From positions 1-64,000 of the forward strand of contig CAZQNQ010000008.1 of NCBI GenBank assembly GCA_964594985.1: a DNA stretch of 64,000 nucleotides, given 5' to 3'. Source of the stretch: JADLHS01 sp964594985. Lineage in GTDB: Bacteria; Verrucomicrobiota; Verrucomicrobiia; Limisphaerales; JADLHS01. Below, piece by piece: positions 17,221 through 25,532 of the stretch. The notes beneath the pieces are model-generated. The model saw only the letters and a list, made by a program, of their open reading frames with translations, had not been told where the DNA came from and did no database searches. The first letter of the stretch is position 1. Each line of letters begins with the position of its first letter. The position numbers and the translations under genes were made by a program.

Positions 17221-18813
17221 ATGTCAGGAAAAAATCATTCCACTCACGACAAGTCGCAACGGGCCGAACTGGCCGCCCAGTTGCGCGCTGCCGCCGAATT
17301 GCTGGAGAAAGCCGCCGCGGATCGCGCTATCCTGGGCGAACTGTCCCAGGAAGAACGGGCGCGATTGCTCAAGGCGGCGGGTGATGTCTATTGCCCGGAT
17401 GTACGGGCGCGGCGCCGGTTGGTGAAGGAAACCTCCAAGCAGCGGAAGAAGGAGAAGTTGCATCGCGATCAGACCGTGCTGAACGAAACCGGCATCCGCA
17501 CGTTGCGGGCGAAGCCGGTGTTCACCACGCCGAACCTGCCACCGCCACCCGACCTCGAACCGCAGGAAGTGGAGGGCGACGTCGAGTTCCGGGAAGTGAT
17601 CGAGCCGCAGAACTGTTACATCTGCAAAAGGAATTACACCACAATCCATCACTTCTACGACCAACTTTGCCCAAAGTGTGCGGAGTTGAATTTCCGCAAG
17701 CGCACCGAGCTGGCGGATCTGCGCGGGCGGGTGGCCTTGCTCACGGGCGGGCGGGTGAAGATCGGTTATCAGGCGGGCATCAAGTTGCTGCGCGCCGGGG
17801 CGCAACTCATCGTGACGACACGTTTCCCGCGCGACTCGGCGCGGCGTTACGCGCAAGAGCCGGACTTCAAGGACTGGGGCCACCGGCTGGAAATCTTTGG
17901 TTTGGATTTGCGGCACACGCCGAGCGTGGAGGCGTTTTGCCAGCACATGATGCGCAAGTATTCGCGGCTGGACTTCATCATCAACAACGCCTGCCAGACC
18001 GTGCGACGACCACCGGATTTTTACGCGCACATGATGGAGCAGGAAAATGGTGCGTTGCATGATCTGCCGGAGGACGCGCGCAAACTGTTGGGCGCTTACG
18101 AGGGCCTGCGCGGTTATCACATGCTGCCGGAAGGCGGAGCGATGGCTGGAGTTCAAGCTTCAGCTTGTGTGGCGGACACGCTAAAGCGTGAACTCCAACA
18201 TGCCGGCATTACGCACGCGGCGGAGTTGTCGCAAGTGCCGCTGTTGCCGGAAGAACTTGCGGCGCAGCAGGCGCTTTTTCCGCAGGGCAAACTCGATCAG
18301 GATTTGCAACAGGTGGATTTGCGCGAACACAATTCCTGGCGGATGCGGATGCACGAAGTTCCCGCCGTCGAACTGCTTGAGGTGCAGCTCGTCAACGCTG
18401 TCGCTCCGTTCATCCTCAACGCGCGCTTGAAGCCGCTGATGATGCGCACGGCGGAGCGCGACAAACACATCGTCAACGTCTCGGCCGTGGAAGGGCAGTT
18501 TTACCGGAAGTTCAAGACTACCCGCCATCCGCATACGAACATGGCCAAGGCCGCGTTGAACATGATGACGCGCACGGCGGCGGCGGATTATCACGCGGAC
18601 GGGATTCACATGAACGCGGTGGACACAGGTTGGGTGACGGACGAGGACCCGGTCCACATCGCCACGCGCAAAGTGAAGGAGCATCGCTTTCATCCGCCGC
18701 TGGACATCGTGGACGGCGCGGCGCGGATCGTGGACCCGATCATTGCCGGCATCAACACCGGGCACCACATCTGGGGGAAATTTCTGAAGGATTACGTGCC
18801 GACGGACTGGTGA
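17221..18813 (+). CDS. SDR-family oxidoreductase with N-terminal zinc ribbon
   Basis: A 530-aa protein. A helical N-terminal part (1-120) is followed by a CxxC...CxxC zinc ribbon (C132, C135, C150, C153). A Rossmann SDR domain follows, with TGGRVKIGYQAG at about 175-186 and NNACQTVRRPP. The catalytic serine is S421 in NVSAVEGQ. Where SDR enzymes have YxxxK, this protein has T439-NMA-K443 (PHTNMAKAALNMM). I recall the TNMAK form from plant-like relatives of this subfamily, so it may be a subfamily trait and not decay. Residues 309-326 (GVQASACVADTLKRELQ) are encoded by a family E repeat in frame. The start is the ATG at 17221; the upstream frame is repeat sequence. Substrate unknown. Confidence 0.8.
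   Translation: MSGKNHSTHDKSQRAELAAQLRAAAELLEKAAADRAILGELSQEERARLLKAAGDVYCPDVRARRRLVKETSKQRKKEKLHRDQTVLNETGIRTLRAKPVFTTPNLPPPPDLEPQEVEGDVEFREVIEPQNCYICKRNYTTIHHFYDQLCPKCAELNFRKRTELADLRGRVALLTGGRVKIGYQAGIKLLRAGAQLIVTTRFPRDSARRYAQEPDFKDWGHRLEIFGLDLRHTPSVEAFCQHMMRKYSRLDFIINNACQTVRRPPDFYAHMMEQENGALHDLPEDARKLLGAYEGLRGYHMLPEGGAMAGVQASACVADTLKRELQHAGITHAAELSQVPLLPEELAAQQALFPQGKLDQDLQQVDLREHNSWRMRMHEVPAVELLEVQLVNAVAPFILNARLKPLMMRTAERDKHIVNVSAVEGQFYRKFKTTRHPHTNMAKAALNMMTRTAAADYHADGIHMNAVDTGWVTDEDPVHIATRKVKEHRFHPPLDIVDGAARIVDPIIAGINTGHHIWGKFLKDYVPTDW
18147..18197. repeat. Family E palindrome inserted in frame in the SDR gene
   Basis: Fifty-one nt from TGGAGTTCAAGCTTCAGCTT to AAAGCGTGAACTCCA. This is a close copy of the intergenic repeat at 45124-45175. 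The length is a multiple of three, so it adds 17 codons without shifting frame. Confidence 0.85.
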
Positions 18814-19257
18814 GGGAACAGCCCGGTGGGCTTCAAGGCAAAGAAATGCGGACTTCGATTTCTCGAAGCCCGCTTAACTCTCCCCAATAACCCAACACGT
18901 CCGCAGGAAATTGCACCCGTTAGATCGCGCCCATCGGTCTGCCCGATCTGATTGCCCTCGGTTGCAACGAACCTTAGCTGAAGTGGTTTACGCTTGTATA
19001 TGCGGGCGATTACTCAATCTGATTGTGGTTACTACGGGGTGAAATCAGTTTGGCGGTGGTGCGCTAAAATCCTGGTCGTTTCCAGTCGTAGCATGGCTTT
19101 TGGCCTCTCAATCTCCTGTGGTTTGGACTAAGCCGCCTACCGGTTAGTGGGTATATCCTCCGGGGCGGCAGCCTGATAAAAACTACCTGTTGCCAATGGC
19201 CGGGCTGGGTTGTTTCGCGCAAGGAGCGACTTGCGCCGGCCATGGCACAGTCACCGT
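18814..19257. other. Intergenic region between SDR and LuxR genes
   Basis: A 444-nt stretch without a convincing gene. It begins with a terminator-like hairpin (18848-18873). The rest has lower GC than its neighbours, and the promoter of the LuxR gene must lie here, but I see no confident -35/-10 pair. Confidence 0.5.
18848..18873 (+). terminator. Hairpin downstream of the SDR gene
   Basis: GCGGACTTCGA and TCGAAGCCCGC pair as an 11-bp stem with one mismatch around a TTTC loop, 34 nt after the SDR stop. There is only a weak T-rich tail, so this may be an intrinsic or assisted terminator. Confidence 0.4.
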
Positions 19258-20082
19258 ATGCCGAGCCAAATCTTCAACAACGCGAGTCAAGCACGCCAGA
19301 CTTCCTGGTCGGGAACGCATGAGGCCAAGGTGGCCATCTATCTTTCGCCCCGAACCGGAGTGGCTGGTCCATTACCAGTCTCGGTAGCGCGTCCGGTGGC
19401 GACCAGCAAGCCGTTCGGAACGGTCGTCATGCTTTGCCAGAACCCAGACCTTGTGGGGCAACTCCGGCCGTCCTTGGCGGCCTCGAATGTTCTGCTGGGA
19501 CTGTATTTCTCCTTGCACACCATTTTAGCCGACCCGATGCCAGCCGGTCCTGCCTGTCTGGTAATTGAATTCGATGGCGGAGATCCGAGGACGCTGGAGA
19601 GCTTTGAACAACTCAGAGCAAAAGGCTGGCGGCTCCCGATCATCGTCCTGATCGGCAAGGCTGACATCCGCACGGTGGTGCAACTCATGCGCGCCGGAGC
19701 GGAGGATGTCTTGCTCAAATCTTGCGAGCCAGCCGAACTGAACGCGGCAATCGCCAACGCGCTGAATCAATCGCACGAGGGCCTGCAACACCGGTTGCAC
19801 GATGATGACCGCCAACGGCGGTTGGAGCAACTCACCCCGCGCGAGGCGGAAGTGGTGCGACTGGTCCTGGCGGGAATGCTCAACAAGGAAATTGCCGAGA
19901 AGTTGCATCTGGCCCTGGTCACCGTGAAGGTGCATCGCGGCAGTGCAATGCGGAAACTTGGCGCGCGCAGCGCCGCCGAACTGGCCCGGTTGACTTTGCA
20001 GCCAACCGGGGCCTATCCGACTGATTTCACCGATCTCCGGGCGGCGGCCCCGTTGCTTTTGAATTCCTTGCCTGCGGATTGA
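19258..20082 (+). CDS. LuxR/FixJ-type transcription factor with degenerate receiver domain
   Basis: A 274-aa protein with an N-terminal receiver-like domain (about 50-175) and a C-terminal LuxR helix-turn-helix (LTPREAEVVRLVLAGMLNKE, TVKVHRGSAMRKL). The receiver keeps the overall FixJ pattern, including a lysine in VLLKSCEP. However, the phospho-acceptor Asp is replaced by E104 (LVIEFDGGD), the N-terminal acidic pair is missing (MLCQNPDLVG), and the switch Thr/Ser position reads VLIGKAD. It is therefore probably phosphorylation-independent. The ATG at 19258 is preferred to an in-frame TTG at 19210. No kinase gene is adjacent. Targets unknown. Confidence 0.75.
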   Translation: MPSQIFNNASQARQTSWSGTHEAKVAIYLSPRTGVAGPLPVSVARPVATSKPFGTVVMLCQNPDLVGQLRPSLAASNVLLGLYFSLHTILADPMPAGPACLVIEFDGGDPRTLESFEQLRAKGWRLPIIVLIGKADIRTVVQLMRAGAEDVLLKSCEPAELNAAIANALNQSHEGLQHRLHDDDRQRRLEQLTPREAEVVRLVLAGMLNKEIAEKLHLALVTVKVHRGSAMRKLGARSAAELARLTLQPTGAYPTDFTDLRAAAPLLLNSLPAD

Positions 20083-20127
20083 GCGGGATTGCGCTGGAGG
20101 TGAACGGCCAGATGTTCACCAGCGCGG

Positions 20128-20236
20128 CCCGGGAGCGCCAGCATCTTGCTGGCGAGTCGGCCAGGTGTTTTGGCCAAAGAAACACGCCGGCGGGACGCCG
20201 GCGCTCCCGGGACGGCGCGGCAGTTTCAATCACACC
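20128..20236. repeat. Family B palindromic pair with C-type tail
   Basis: The left arm CCCGGGAGCGCCAGCATCTT and right arm GGGACGCCGGCGCTCCCGGG are inverted around a short loop. They are followed by GCGCGGCAGTTTCAATCACA (from 20215), the same terminal motif that ends family C elements. It lies between the convergent luxR-type and FKBP genes and could also serve as a terminator. Confidence 0.8.
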
Positions 20237-20249
20237 AGCCTGAACCTCA

Positions 20250-20582
20250 TCAGCCGATGCCCAACAATTCCACCTCAAACACCAACGTGGAGTTTGGCGG
20301 GATCGCCCCGGGATAACCATCGCGTCCGTAAGCGAGTTCCGGCGGGATGGTGAGTTTGACCTTGTCACCGACTTTCATGGTGGCCACGCCCAAGTCCCAG
20401 CCCGCGATGACCATGCCCGCGCCCAACACGAACTCGAATGGCTCGTCGCGATCCACGGAACTGTCGAACTTGCCGCCATCGGTGAACCAGCCGGTGTAAT
20501 GGACTTTGACGGTGTCGCCCTTCTTGGCGGCCGTGCCGGTGCCGATGACGAGTTTTTCGATCTGCAATTCAGGTTTTGCCAT
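20250..20582 (-). CDS. FKBP-type peptidyl-prolyl cis-trans isomerase
   Basis: A compact 110-aa FKBP12-like protein that isomerises X-Pro peptide bonds. Family motifs are VKVHYTGWFTDGGKFDSS, FEFVLGAGMVIAGWD, MKVGDKVKLTIPPELAYG and PPNSTLVFEVELL. No signal peptide is seen from the ATG at 20582, so it is probably cytoplasmic. The longer upstream open frame lacks family sequence. It is the last gene of a minus-strand series behind the 236-aa unknown gene, with a 96-nt gap. Confidence 0.92.
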   Translation of the reverse strand: MAKPELQIEKLVIGTGTAAKKGDTVKVHYTGWFTDGGKFDSSVDRDEPFEFVLGAGMVIAGWDLGVATMKVGDKVKLTIPPELAYGRDGYPGAIPPNSTLVFEVELLGIG

Positions 20583-20678
20583 GGCCCAGTGTCGGAAGGA
20601 AAGCTTCCCGCCGTCCAATCGAAAAAGTTCCCGTCCAGAATGGAGAATGGCTGGGAAGGGAGCCAAGGCGGCTGGCGT

Positions 20679-21389
20679 TCAACAGATCAGCAGCAACCGC
20701 GCTGGCTGACCGGGAAGGTTTTCCGGCGCGCGATGAATGCACGGCGGCACCGGACAGCCCGGCCAATCCGTCGCGATGCGCCAGAGATGGCCGATGCCGA
20801 AGGAAAACGGTCGCGCCAGCGGGGCAGGGGCGTAGTGGAGGTCGTAACAATTCTCGGCCAGAAATTCACGGAACTCCTCGCCCTCCTCGCCGCCAAACAA
20901 CTGGAGCAGTTCCGCGCGGGTTTTGGGATGATCCACGCGGCGTTGCGCCTCCTCGTTGCGCAACCCTTCGCTCGGCGCTCCATGATAGGTGCATAGAAAA
21001 GTGTCCGCCTCCACCGGCGCGCTGTCGGCATGGAAGGAGTAAACATCCGTGGGCACGACGACCGGATTTTCCTCGCGCGGGTAACTCTGAAAGCAATTGA
21101 GCACCGGTGCCGCGCCGTGTTCCCGGAGCAATCGCTGATCTTCAAGCAGCACCTCAATCGCAGCGCAACCTGCCGCGCTTACCGGCAGCGTCCGCAAGCG
21201 CGCCTCGTCAACCGGAGTGACGCCTTCGCTCACGCCGAGCAATTGCACGACTGCGCCAAAATCCCCGGGCAACGTGCGTTCCCAGCACAGCGCATTGACA
21301 CCGCCTGCAAACGGTGTGCTGACCAGTTCCTGAAAACTGCGCACCCGCTTGATGCGGGGATAGTCAGGAGGCAGAGCGAACGGATTCAT
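20679..21389 (-). CDS. Conserved unknown protein with HxD...H...R pattern
   Basis: A 236-aa cytosolic-looking protein without signal or membrane segments. The C-terminal half has SFHADSAPVEADTFLCTYHG and then PPCIHRAPENLPGQPARLLL. The HxD, a distal His and a nearby Arg suggest a cupin or Fe(II)/2-oxoglutarate-oxygenase-like double-stranded beta-helix, reminiscent of DUF1826-like proteins. This fold guess rests on the pattern alone. It lies upstream of FKBP on the same strand. Function unknown. Confidence 0.6.
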   Translation of the reverse strand: MNPFALPPDYPRIKRVRSFQELVSTPFAGGVNALCWERTLPGDFGAVVQLLGVSEGVTPVDEARLRTLPVSAAGCAAIEVLLEDQRLLREHGAAPVLNCFQSYPREENPVVVPTDVYSFHADSAPVEADTFLCTYHGAPSEGLRNEEAQRRVDHPKTRAELLQLFGGEEGEEFREFLAENCYDLHYAPAPLARPFSFGIGHLWRIATDWPGCPVPPCIHRAPENLPGQPARLLLIC

Positions 21390-21507
21390 ACGCGCGGCAA
21401 AGAATACCGGGAAGTTGTGGTGGGCGATAGCTTGCGAATCCCGGATTGACGAATTCCGTGGCTTGCGGGATTAGAGCCGTTCTCAAGAAATCTGTTGATC
21501 CGGAAAC

Positions 21508-22284
21508 CTATTGCGGCCAGAGATGCAGCGTGCGCAGCAGCCCTTCGTTCATGATGAGAGGAACTGGCGCAAGGATCACGAGCCAGGCGAACCCCATCTT
21601 CAAAACAATCCGTCTCTGCAAGAATTGCCGCTCCACCAGGATGCCGGCGGCTTGAAGGAGAAAATAGACCATCATCGAGCCGAACAATGCCCGGTCGGTG
21701 AGATAATAGAGCGGCACATTGATCACCCCTTCGTGCATCACGCCTGAGACGGCAAAGATCAGAAAGAGCGCGAAGCCGGGCCGCCGGCGCAGCCGCGAAA
21801 GAATGGCGTAGCGGAACCAATCACTGAACCACAGATTCCAGCGGGAACCCCAAAAATCAGCAAGGCCGCGCGTCAACCACAGGCGGCGGTGAAGCGGCGG
21901 GAGCCGTTGGCCGCTGGGCAGCCATACGATGGTTGCCAGCGAAACGAGGAATTCGGTCATCAGCAAAAGGATGGGCAGGGCGGCGTAGCTCAGGAGCAGT
22001 CCGTGTATGTGACCGCCGCCGACCAACCACCAGTAAGTCTCGTAACTCACCAGGACCGCGCCGAACCACAGCAGCGATTGGCACAGCCCCCGCCAGAGTT
22101 CGATCGCAGGTTGCAAACGCCTGAGCGCATTCGGTGAAAGGAGCAGCCAGAATATTCCCGCCCTATCGTTGCGCGCCGTCACTGGCAGGAGCAGCACGAT
22201 CAGTTTCATCACGAAACCCAGCAACGCAAGGGCGAGCAGGAAGAACCCGGTCATGCGCCAGTTGAGGTCGGATTGCGACATCAT
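21508..22284 (-). CDS. MBOAT / wax-synthase-like membrane acyltransferase
   Basis: A 258-aa polytopic membrane protein with about seven hydrophobic segments. The block LADFWGSRWNLWFSDWFRY and the later AVSGVMHEGV match the conserved Asn/Asp region and the membrane His of wax-synthase-type MBOAT acyltransferases, which transfer acyl chains from acyl-CoA to alcohols. A GGGGAG Shine-Dalgarno sits 5 nt before ATGATG at 22284/22281, which fixes the start and excludes a TTG further up. The preceding PQQ-propeller gene ends 34 nt upstream, so the two are probably co-transcribed. The acceptor is unknown. Confidence 0.72.
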   Translation of the reverse strand: MMSQSDLNWRMTGFFLLALALLGFVMKLIVLLLPVTARNDRAGIFWLLLSPNALRRLQPAIELWRGLCQSLLWFGAVLVSYETYWWLVGGGHIHGLLLSYAALPILLLMTEFLVSLATIVWLPSGQRLPPLHRRLWLTRGLADFWGSRWNLWFSDWFRYAILSRLRRRPGFALFLIFAVSGVMHEGVINVPLYYLTDRALFGSMMVYFLLQAAGILVERQFLQRRIVLKMGFAWLVILAPVPLIMNEGLLRTLHLWPQ

Positions 22285-22318
22285 CGAATCTCCCCATTGG
22301 CAACTCAACTGATGAAGC

Positions 22319-23593
22319 CTACTTCCCCTTCACGTCGTAGCACCACAGGGATTCCTTGTCGCGGATGTAGAGCTTGCCGTTCGCGATGACCGGATACGTC
22401 CACGCCTTCTCCATCGGATTTGCGCGCGATGGCAGACCCGGCGGCGTGAAACGGCCTTTCTCGCGATACGCTTCCGCGCTTGGCTCGAACAACGCCACAT
22501 CGCCACTCTCGGCATGGACATAGACGCGCCCATCCGCCACCAGGAGCGACCCCGCGCCGATGCTGCGCTCCTCCCACTTCACCGTGCCGGTCTTGAATTC
22601 CACGCACATCGCCGCCGTGCTGCCGCTGCCGTAAAAATAATCGCCCACCTTCACCACGCCGCCCAGCCCGACCGGCAATTTGCCGTTGGAATAAATCTCC
22701 TCCACCGTGAACGTGCCGTCCTTCCGCACCGGCTTGATGAGCGCGGTCGTCGCGCGAAACGCCCCGCTGTAGATCATGCCGTCGCTCACCAACGGCGTGA
22801 TGATCACCGCCGGACTGCCTTTGCCCGACTTCTCGTAACGCCAGAGCAACTGACCGCTGGCCGGATCAACGCCCATCAACCCGCTCGCGAGAAACTGCAC
22901 GTATTGCCGCACGCCGGAGAACTCCGCGATGATCACCGACGAATAACCCGCCGCACTCCCCTCGGGCACGGCGCATTTCCAGATCAGCTCGCCGGTCTTT
23001 TTGTTCAACGCCACCAACGTCGCGTTCGTCCCGCCGGGCGTGACGATCAATTTATCGCCATCCACCAGCGGCGATTCCGCATACGCCCACTCGCCATATT
23101 TGCCGCCGAAATCCGTGCGCAGATGTTTGCGCCAAACTTCCTTGCCGTTCGCCGTTTCCAGACAGACCAGATCGCCGTCGGACCCCAGCGCGAACAGGAA
23201 TTTACCGTCCACCGTTGGCGTCGAACGCGCGCCGGGATAACTCGGGTTCTGTTCCGGATGACCCACCTTGCCCAGTTTCGCCGCCCAGACCCGGCTGCCG
23301 TCTTTCACCGCAAGCGCGAGCACGGATTCCTCCCCGGTTTCGCTGCCGAGCAGATAAATGCGCTCGCCTGCGACTGCCGGCGTGGAATAGCCCCCAAGCA
23401 CATTCGTCGCCTGCCAGAGCAATTTCGGTCCGTCCGTCGGCCATTCCTGAAGCAAACCGGTTTCGGGCGAATGCCCGTCGCGCACCGGCCCGCGCCATTG
23501 CGCGAAATCCGTGGCCGACAGCGCGGTGACAAAACCCAGCGATGCCAAAGCGATTAGAAGCTTCCTGCGCCAACCGTAAAGGAATGTGTTCAT
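22319..23593 (-). CDS. Secreted PQQ-like beta-propeller protein
   Basis: A 424-aa exported protein. The signal peptide (about 1-26) is followed by AQWRGPVRDGHSPETG, an opening typical of PQQ-binding-like propeller proteins of Verrucomicrobiota and Planctomycetota. Repeated blades of the form YSTPAVAGERIYLLGSETG, RSTPTVDGKFLFALGSDGD and SLLVADGRVYVHAESGDVAL form the propeller. There is no heme motif or clear dehydrogenase active site. It may be a scaffold, a sensor or an alcohol-dehydrogenase-like enzyme. It is the first gene of a likely unit with the MBOAT gene. Confidence 0.82.
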   Translation of the reverse strand: MNTFLYGWRRKLLIALASLGFVTALSATDFAQWRGPVRDGHSPETGLLQEWPTDGPKLLWQATNVLGGYSTPAVAGERIYLLGSETGEESVLALAVKDGSRVWAAKLGKVGHPEQNPSYPGARSTPTVDGKFLFALGSDGDLVCLETANGKEVWRKHLRTDFGGKYGEWAYAESPLVDGDKLIVTPGGTNATLVALNKKTGELIWKCAVPEGSAAGYSSVIIAEFSGVRQYVQFLASGLMGVDPASGQLLWRYEKSGKGSPAVIITPLVSDGMIYSGAFRATTALIKPVRKDGTFTVEEIYSNGKLPVGLGGVVKVGDYFYGSGSTAAMCVEFKTGTVKWEERSIGAGSLLVADGRVYVHAESGDVALFEPSAEAYREKGRFTPPGLPSRANPMEKAWTYPVIANGKLYIRDKESLWCYDVKGK

Positions 23594-23680
23594 AGGATGC
23601 GCGAATGGTTAGCCGCAAACCGCCAGCGATTCAATCCTGATGTTTGCAGCCCCAGGTTTACAGGAAGGAAAGTCCGCCTG

Positions 23681-23819
23681 GGTGAGACTGGAAGTGCCGT
23701 GCCGGCCCCCCCCGGCTCTTAATCGTAATCGTAATCTTTTTCTTAATCTGTCCCGGCGGCGATTAAGAACAAGATTAAGAGTAAGAAGGGAAGGACCGTG
23801 CGGCAGTTTCAGTCACACC
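23681..23819. repeat. Family C MITE-like palindrome
   Basis: The ends are GGTGAGACTGGAAGTGCCG and CGGCAGTTTCAGTCACACC. The interior has TTAATCGTAATCGTAATCTT and GATTAAGAACAAGATTAAGA arms. It occupies most of the divergent gap between the PQQ gene and the serine hydrolase gene. Confidence 0.8.
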
Positions 23820-23874
23820 CAGTCCGCCTCCAGCCCCTTGCTTCGGTGGGAGCTGCTCGGCTAGACTCCCACCC

Positions 23875-25071
23875 ATGAAGCCAGCCCTTATTGCCGCCAG
23901 CCTTGTCTTCGTCACCGCTTTATCCGTCCGCGCTGAAACGCCGAAGTTGCCCGGGGTCGGCGCCGCGATGGAGGGAATGATTGCCCAGAACGAAATCGCC
24001 GGCGCGATTACTGTGGTCGTCACCAAGGATAAAGCCGTTCACTTGGAAACCACCGGGCTTGCCAACGTCGCCGACAAGCGCCCGATGACCCCGAACACGT
24101 TGTTCTGGATCGCCTCCATGACCAAACCCGTGACCGGCGTCGCGATTCTGATGTTGCAAGACGAGGGCAAACTCAACGTCGCCGATCCGGTCGCGAAATA
24201 CTTGCCCGAGTTCGCCAATCTGAAAACGCCTTCCGGCAAGCCCGCCAATCTGACCATCGCGCAAATCCTCACGCACACCTCCGGCCTTGGCGAAGCGGGC
24301 GGCGACGCGGCGCGGCAGGCCAAAACCCTCGCCGACCTCGTCCCGCTCTGGCTTGCCGCCCCGATGCAATACGAACCCGGGGCGAAATGGCAATACTGCC
24401 AGAGCGGCATCAACGCCGGAGCACGCATCGTCGAAGTGGTGAGCGGGATGAGCTTTGATGCGTTTCTGCAAAAGCGACTCTTTGATCCGCTCGGCATGAC
24501 GAACACGACATTCTATCCCACCGCCGAACAACGCGCCCGCCTGGCCACCGCTTATGCGAAGAACAGAGACACCGGCGCACTCGAATCCGTCCCGCCGCGA
24601 TCGGAGTTCGGTCCGCGCGACCGTCCGCCGCAAGGCAATGGCGGACTTTATTCCACCGCGCCGGATTACGCGCGGTTCTGCCAGATGTTGCTCAATGGCG
24701 GTTCGCTCGAAGGCCACCGCTACCTGAGCGCCGCCGCCCTGAAATTTCTGTCCACGCCGCAGACCGGCGATATGCCCACGGGCTTTTTCCAGAATGACAC
24801 CTACGGGAATCGCGGCACGAACTACGGCTGGGGCATCGGCACATGCGTATTGAAAACACCGCACCCAGGCGTACCCGAAATGCTTTCCCCCGGCAGCTTC
24901 GGTCATGGCGGCGCGTGGGGCACGCAAGCGTGGATTGATCCAGTCAAAGGCGTCGCCTACGTCCTGATGGTGCAGCGCGCCAACTTTCCCAACAGCGACG
25001 CCAGCGACGTCCGCCGCGAATTCCAGAAAGCCGCCGCGACTGCGATGGCAAGTGTCAAGGCCAAGCCGTAA
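23875..25071 (+). CDS. Secreted serine hydrolase, class C beta-lactamase-like
   Basis: A 398-aa exported protein of the beta-lactamase/transpeptidase fold (PF00144 type). The signal peptide ends near VRAE. S81-M-T-K84 is the SxxK active-site motif (WIASMTKPVTG). The second motif is Y174-C-Q176 in place of the usual YxN. The third is H344-G-G (FGHGGAWG). The C-terminus has WIDPVKGVAYVLMVQ. Such proteins are usually esterases or D-amino peptidases rather than true beta-lactamases. The Gln in motif two is, from memory, common in this environmental subfamily. Monocistronic by position. Confidence 0.85.
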   Translation: MKPALIAASLVFVTALSVRAETPKLPGVGAAMEGMIAQNEIAGAITVVVTKDKAVHLETTGLANVADKRPMTPNTLFWIASMTKPVTGVAILMLQDEGKLNVADPVAKYLPEFANLKTPSGKPANLTIAQILTHTSGLGEAGGDAARQAKTLADLVPLWLAAPMQYEPGAKWQYCQSGINAGARIVEVVSGMSFDAFLQKRLFDPLGMTNTTFYPTAEQRARLATAYAKNRDTGALESVPPRSEFGPRDRPPQGNGGLYSTAPDYARFCQMLLNGGSLEGHRYLSAAALKFLSTPQTGDMPTGFFQNDTYGNRGTNYGWGIGTCVLKTPHPGVPEMLSPGSFGHGGAWGTQAWIDPVKGVAYVLMVQRANFPNSDASDVRREFQKAAATAMASVKAKP

Positions 25072-25101
25072 ACCTTCTCAGGGCGTTGGGGGGATTGGCG
25101 C

Positions 25102-25422
25102 TCAACAGTCACACCAAGAAAACTGCGCGCCCGGCTCAAACCGACGTAAACATTTAAGTTTTTGGCGTAGCAACTCAACATCGTCTTCATGGGCGACCAA
25201 AATTGCGGTTGTGGGAAGATGCTGACCACAGAACGCGTGGATTTCACAGATGCGGGCTTTGAGCCATTCTTCGGTCGGATGCGCCGCCGTGTTTTTATGG
25301 AGCAAGGCTGGAGGGTCTTTCGCTCTTTTAGGAAAGAGCCGAAGAAAGATCAGGTTCAACACCGCAAACATGATGATACAAATTGCCGGCGATTTCAAGA
25401 GGTGGGAAATCGGCCGCTTCAT
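25102..25422 (-). CDS. Small hypothetical membrane-anchored protein
   Basis: A 106-aa frame with one hydrophobic N-terminal helix (PAICIIMFAVLNLIFLRLF) and a polar tail ending RRFEPGAQFSWCDC. It is not recognised. No Shine-Dalgarno is seen before the ATG. It is preferred over overlapping frames because the anchor-plus-soluble layout is protein-like. It could still be spurious. Confidence 0.35.
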   Translation of the reverse strand: MKRPISHLLKSPAICIIMFAVLNLIFLRLFPKRAKDPPALLHKNTAAHPTEEWLKARICEIHAFCGQHLPTTAILVAHEDDVELLRQKLKCLRRFEPGAQFSWCDC

Positions 25423-25498
25423 CTACGCACACAATTACTCGCATTCGGGCAGGGATGGCGCGCACACCAGTTGATACATCAGAAAGGTTGAAGGGGAT

Positions 25499-25523
25499 GG
25501 CCTTGTCTCGATTTGGCAAGGCC
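25499..25523. terminator. Hairpin downstream of the response regulator gene
   Basis: GGCCTTG and CAAGGCC form a 7-bp stem with an 11-nt loop, about 10 nt past the regulator stop. On the minus strand no T-tract follows, so the terminator role is weak. Confidence 0.3.
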
Positions 25524-25532
25524 CAATTTTCA

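Larger units (their letters stand above)
25072..25532. other. Region between serine hydrolase and response regulator
   Basis: A 461-nt stretch of lower GC than its flanks. It holds one plausible small minus-strand gene (25102-25422) and a hairpin at 25499-25523. The other open frames here overlap one another and lack protein-like composition. Confidence 0.45.

Noticed and set aside
23875..25071. True class C beta-lactamase controlled by the BlaI system
   Set aside because: The second motif is YCQ instead of YxN, and no TACANNTGTA dyad lies upstream. It looks like a general serine hydrolase 20 kb away.
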